5,130 nucleotides of DNA from an uncultured Bacilli bacterium. Lineage in GTDB: Bacteria > Bacillota_I > Bacilli_A > ML615J-28 > CAG-698. Where the stretch lies: positions 1-5,130 of the forward strand of contig CANQVW010000106.1 of the NCBI GenBank assembly GCA_947627395.1. Reading direction: 5' to 3'. A program made the position numbers and the translations under genes. This document shows positions 5,074-5,130 of this stretch, piece after piece; the first letter of the stretch is position 1, and every line of letters starts with the position of its first letter. The notes beneath the pieces are model-generated. The model had not been told where the DNA came from, did no database searches, and saw only the letters and a program-made list of their open reading frames with translations.

Positions 5074-5130
5074 TCATTTGGAAAAGGCTGCTTTTCTAGA
5101 TAATTTAATATTACCTTTGTCATCGATTCC
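5074..5130 (-). CDS. pnp: C-terminal end of a probable polynucleotide phosphorylase (partial)
   Basis: Only the last 18 codons and the TGA stop are inside the window. They read GIDDKGNIKLSRKAAFSK. The pattern of an acidic residue, KG, a beta strand and LSRKA is typical of the last strand of the S1 RNA-binding domain at the end of PNPase, the 3'-to-5' phosphorolytic exoribonuclease of the RNA degradation machinery (compare the DKQGRVNLSRKA-like end in Bacillus, from memory). The protein stops very soon after this motif. Another S1-domain protein is the main alternative, because the fragment is short. Confidence 0.65.
   Translation of the reverse strand, partial: GIDDKGNIKLSRKAAFSK

Overview
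This window is about 30% G+C by eye and looks like chromosomal sequence from a low-G+C, endospore-forming Bacillota. The evidence is a class B (Bacillus-type) RNase P RNA, strong AGGAGG ribosome binding sites, TGA used as a stop codon, and a spoVID-ysxE spore gene pair. The sporulation pair combined with this extreme A+T content fits the Erysipelotrichia/Turicibacter side of the Bacilli. That placement is inference. Everything I can support as a gene is on the minus strand, so the text reads from high to low coordinates.

Right end (about 4579-5130): the last 18 codons of a gene that looks like pnp (polynucleotide phosphorylase, S1 domain tail) end at 5074 and are followed by a compact rho-independent terminator. 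A strong sigma-A-type promoter then drives rnpB, the RNase P RNA (about 4655-4990). engB, a ribosome-assembly GTPase, follows with a good ribosome binding site. No convincing terminator or promoter lies between rnpB and engB. engB ends in a terminator hairpin that includes its own stop codon.

Middle (2112-4002): spoVID and ysxE overlap by ATGA and end at a clear terminator. SpoVID is a short version (262 aa) with a recognisable N-terminal domain, an acidic linker and a degenerate C-terminal LysM-like repeat. YsxE is a CotS/YutH-type kinase-fold protein that seems to lack key catalytic acids. In Bacillus subtilis ysxC (engB) and spoVID-ysxE sit on either side of the hem (haem biosynthesis) genes. 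Here they are direct neighbours, as if the hem block had been lost or moved.

Left end (1-2103): a sigma-A-type promoter drives a two-gene unit, a fold-type I aminotransferase (class I-alpha, all main active-site residues present) and a TrmH/SpoU-family RNA 2'-O-methyltransferase, also overlapping by ATGA. Beyond it lie two inverted repeats, one with perfect 14-base arms at the window edge, probably part of the transcript end.

I see no mobile element, CRISPR array, phage gene, tRNA or toxin/defence module. The window is mostly ordinary housekeeping and sporulation DNA. The points of interest are the engB/spoVID junction, the reduced spore coat proteins and the small rnpB.
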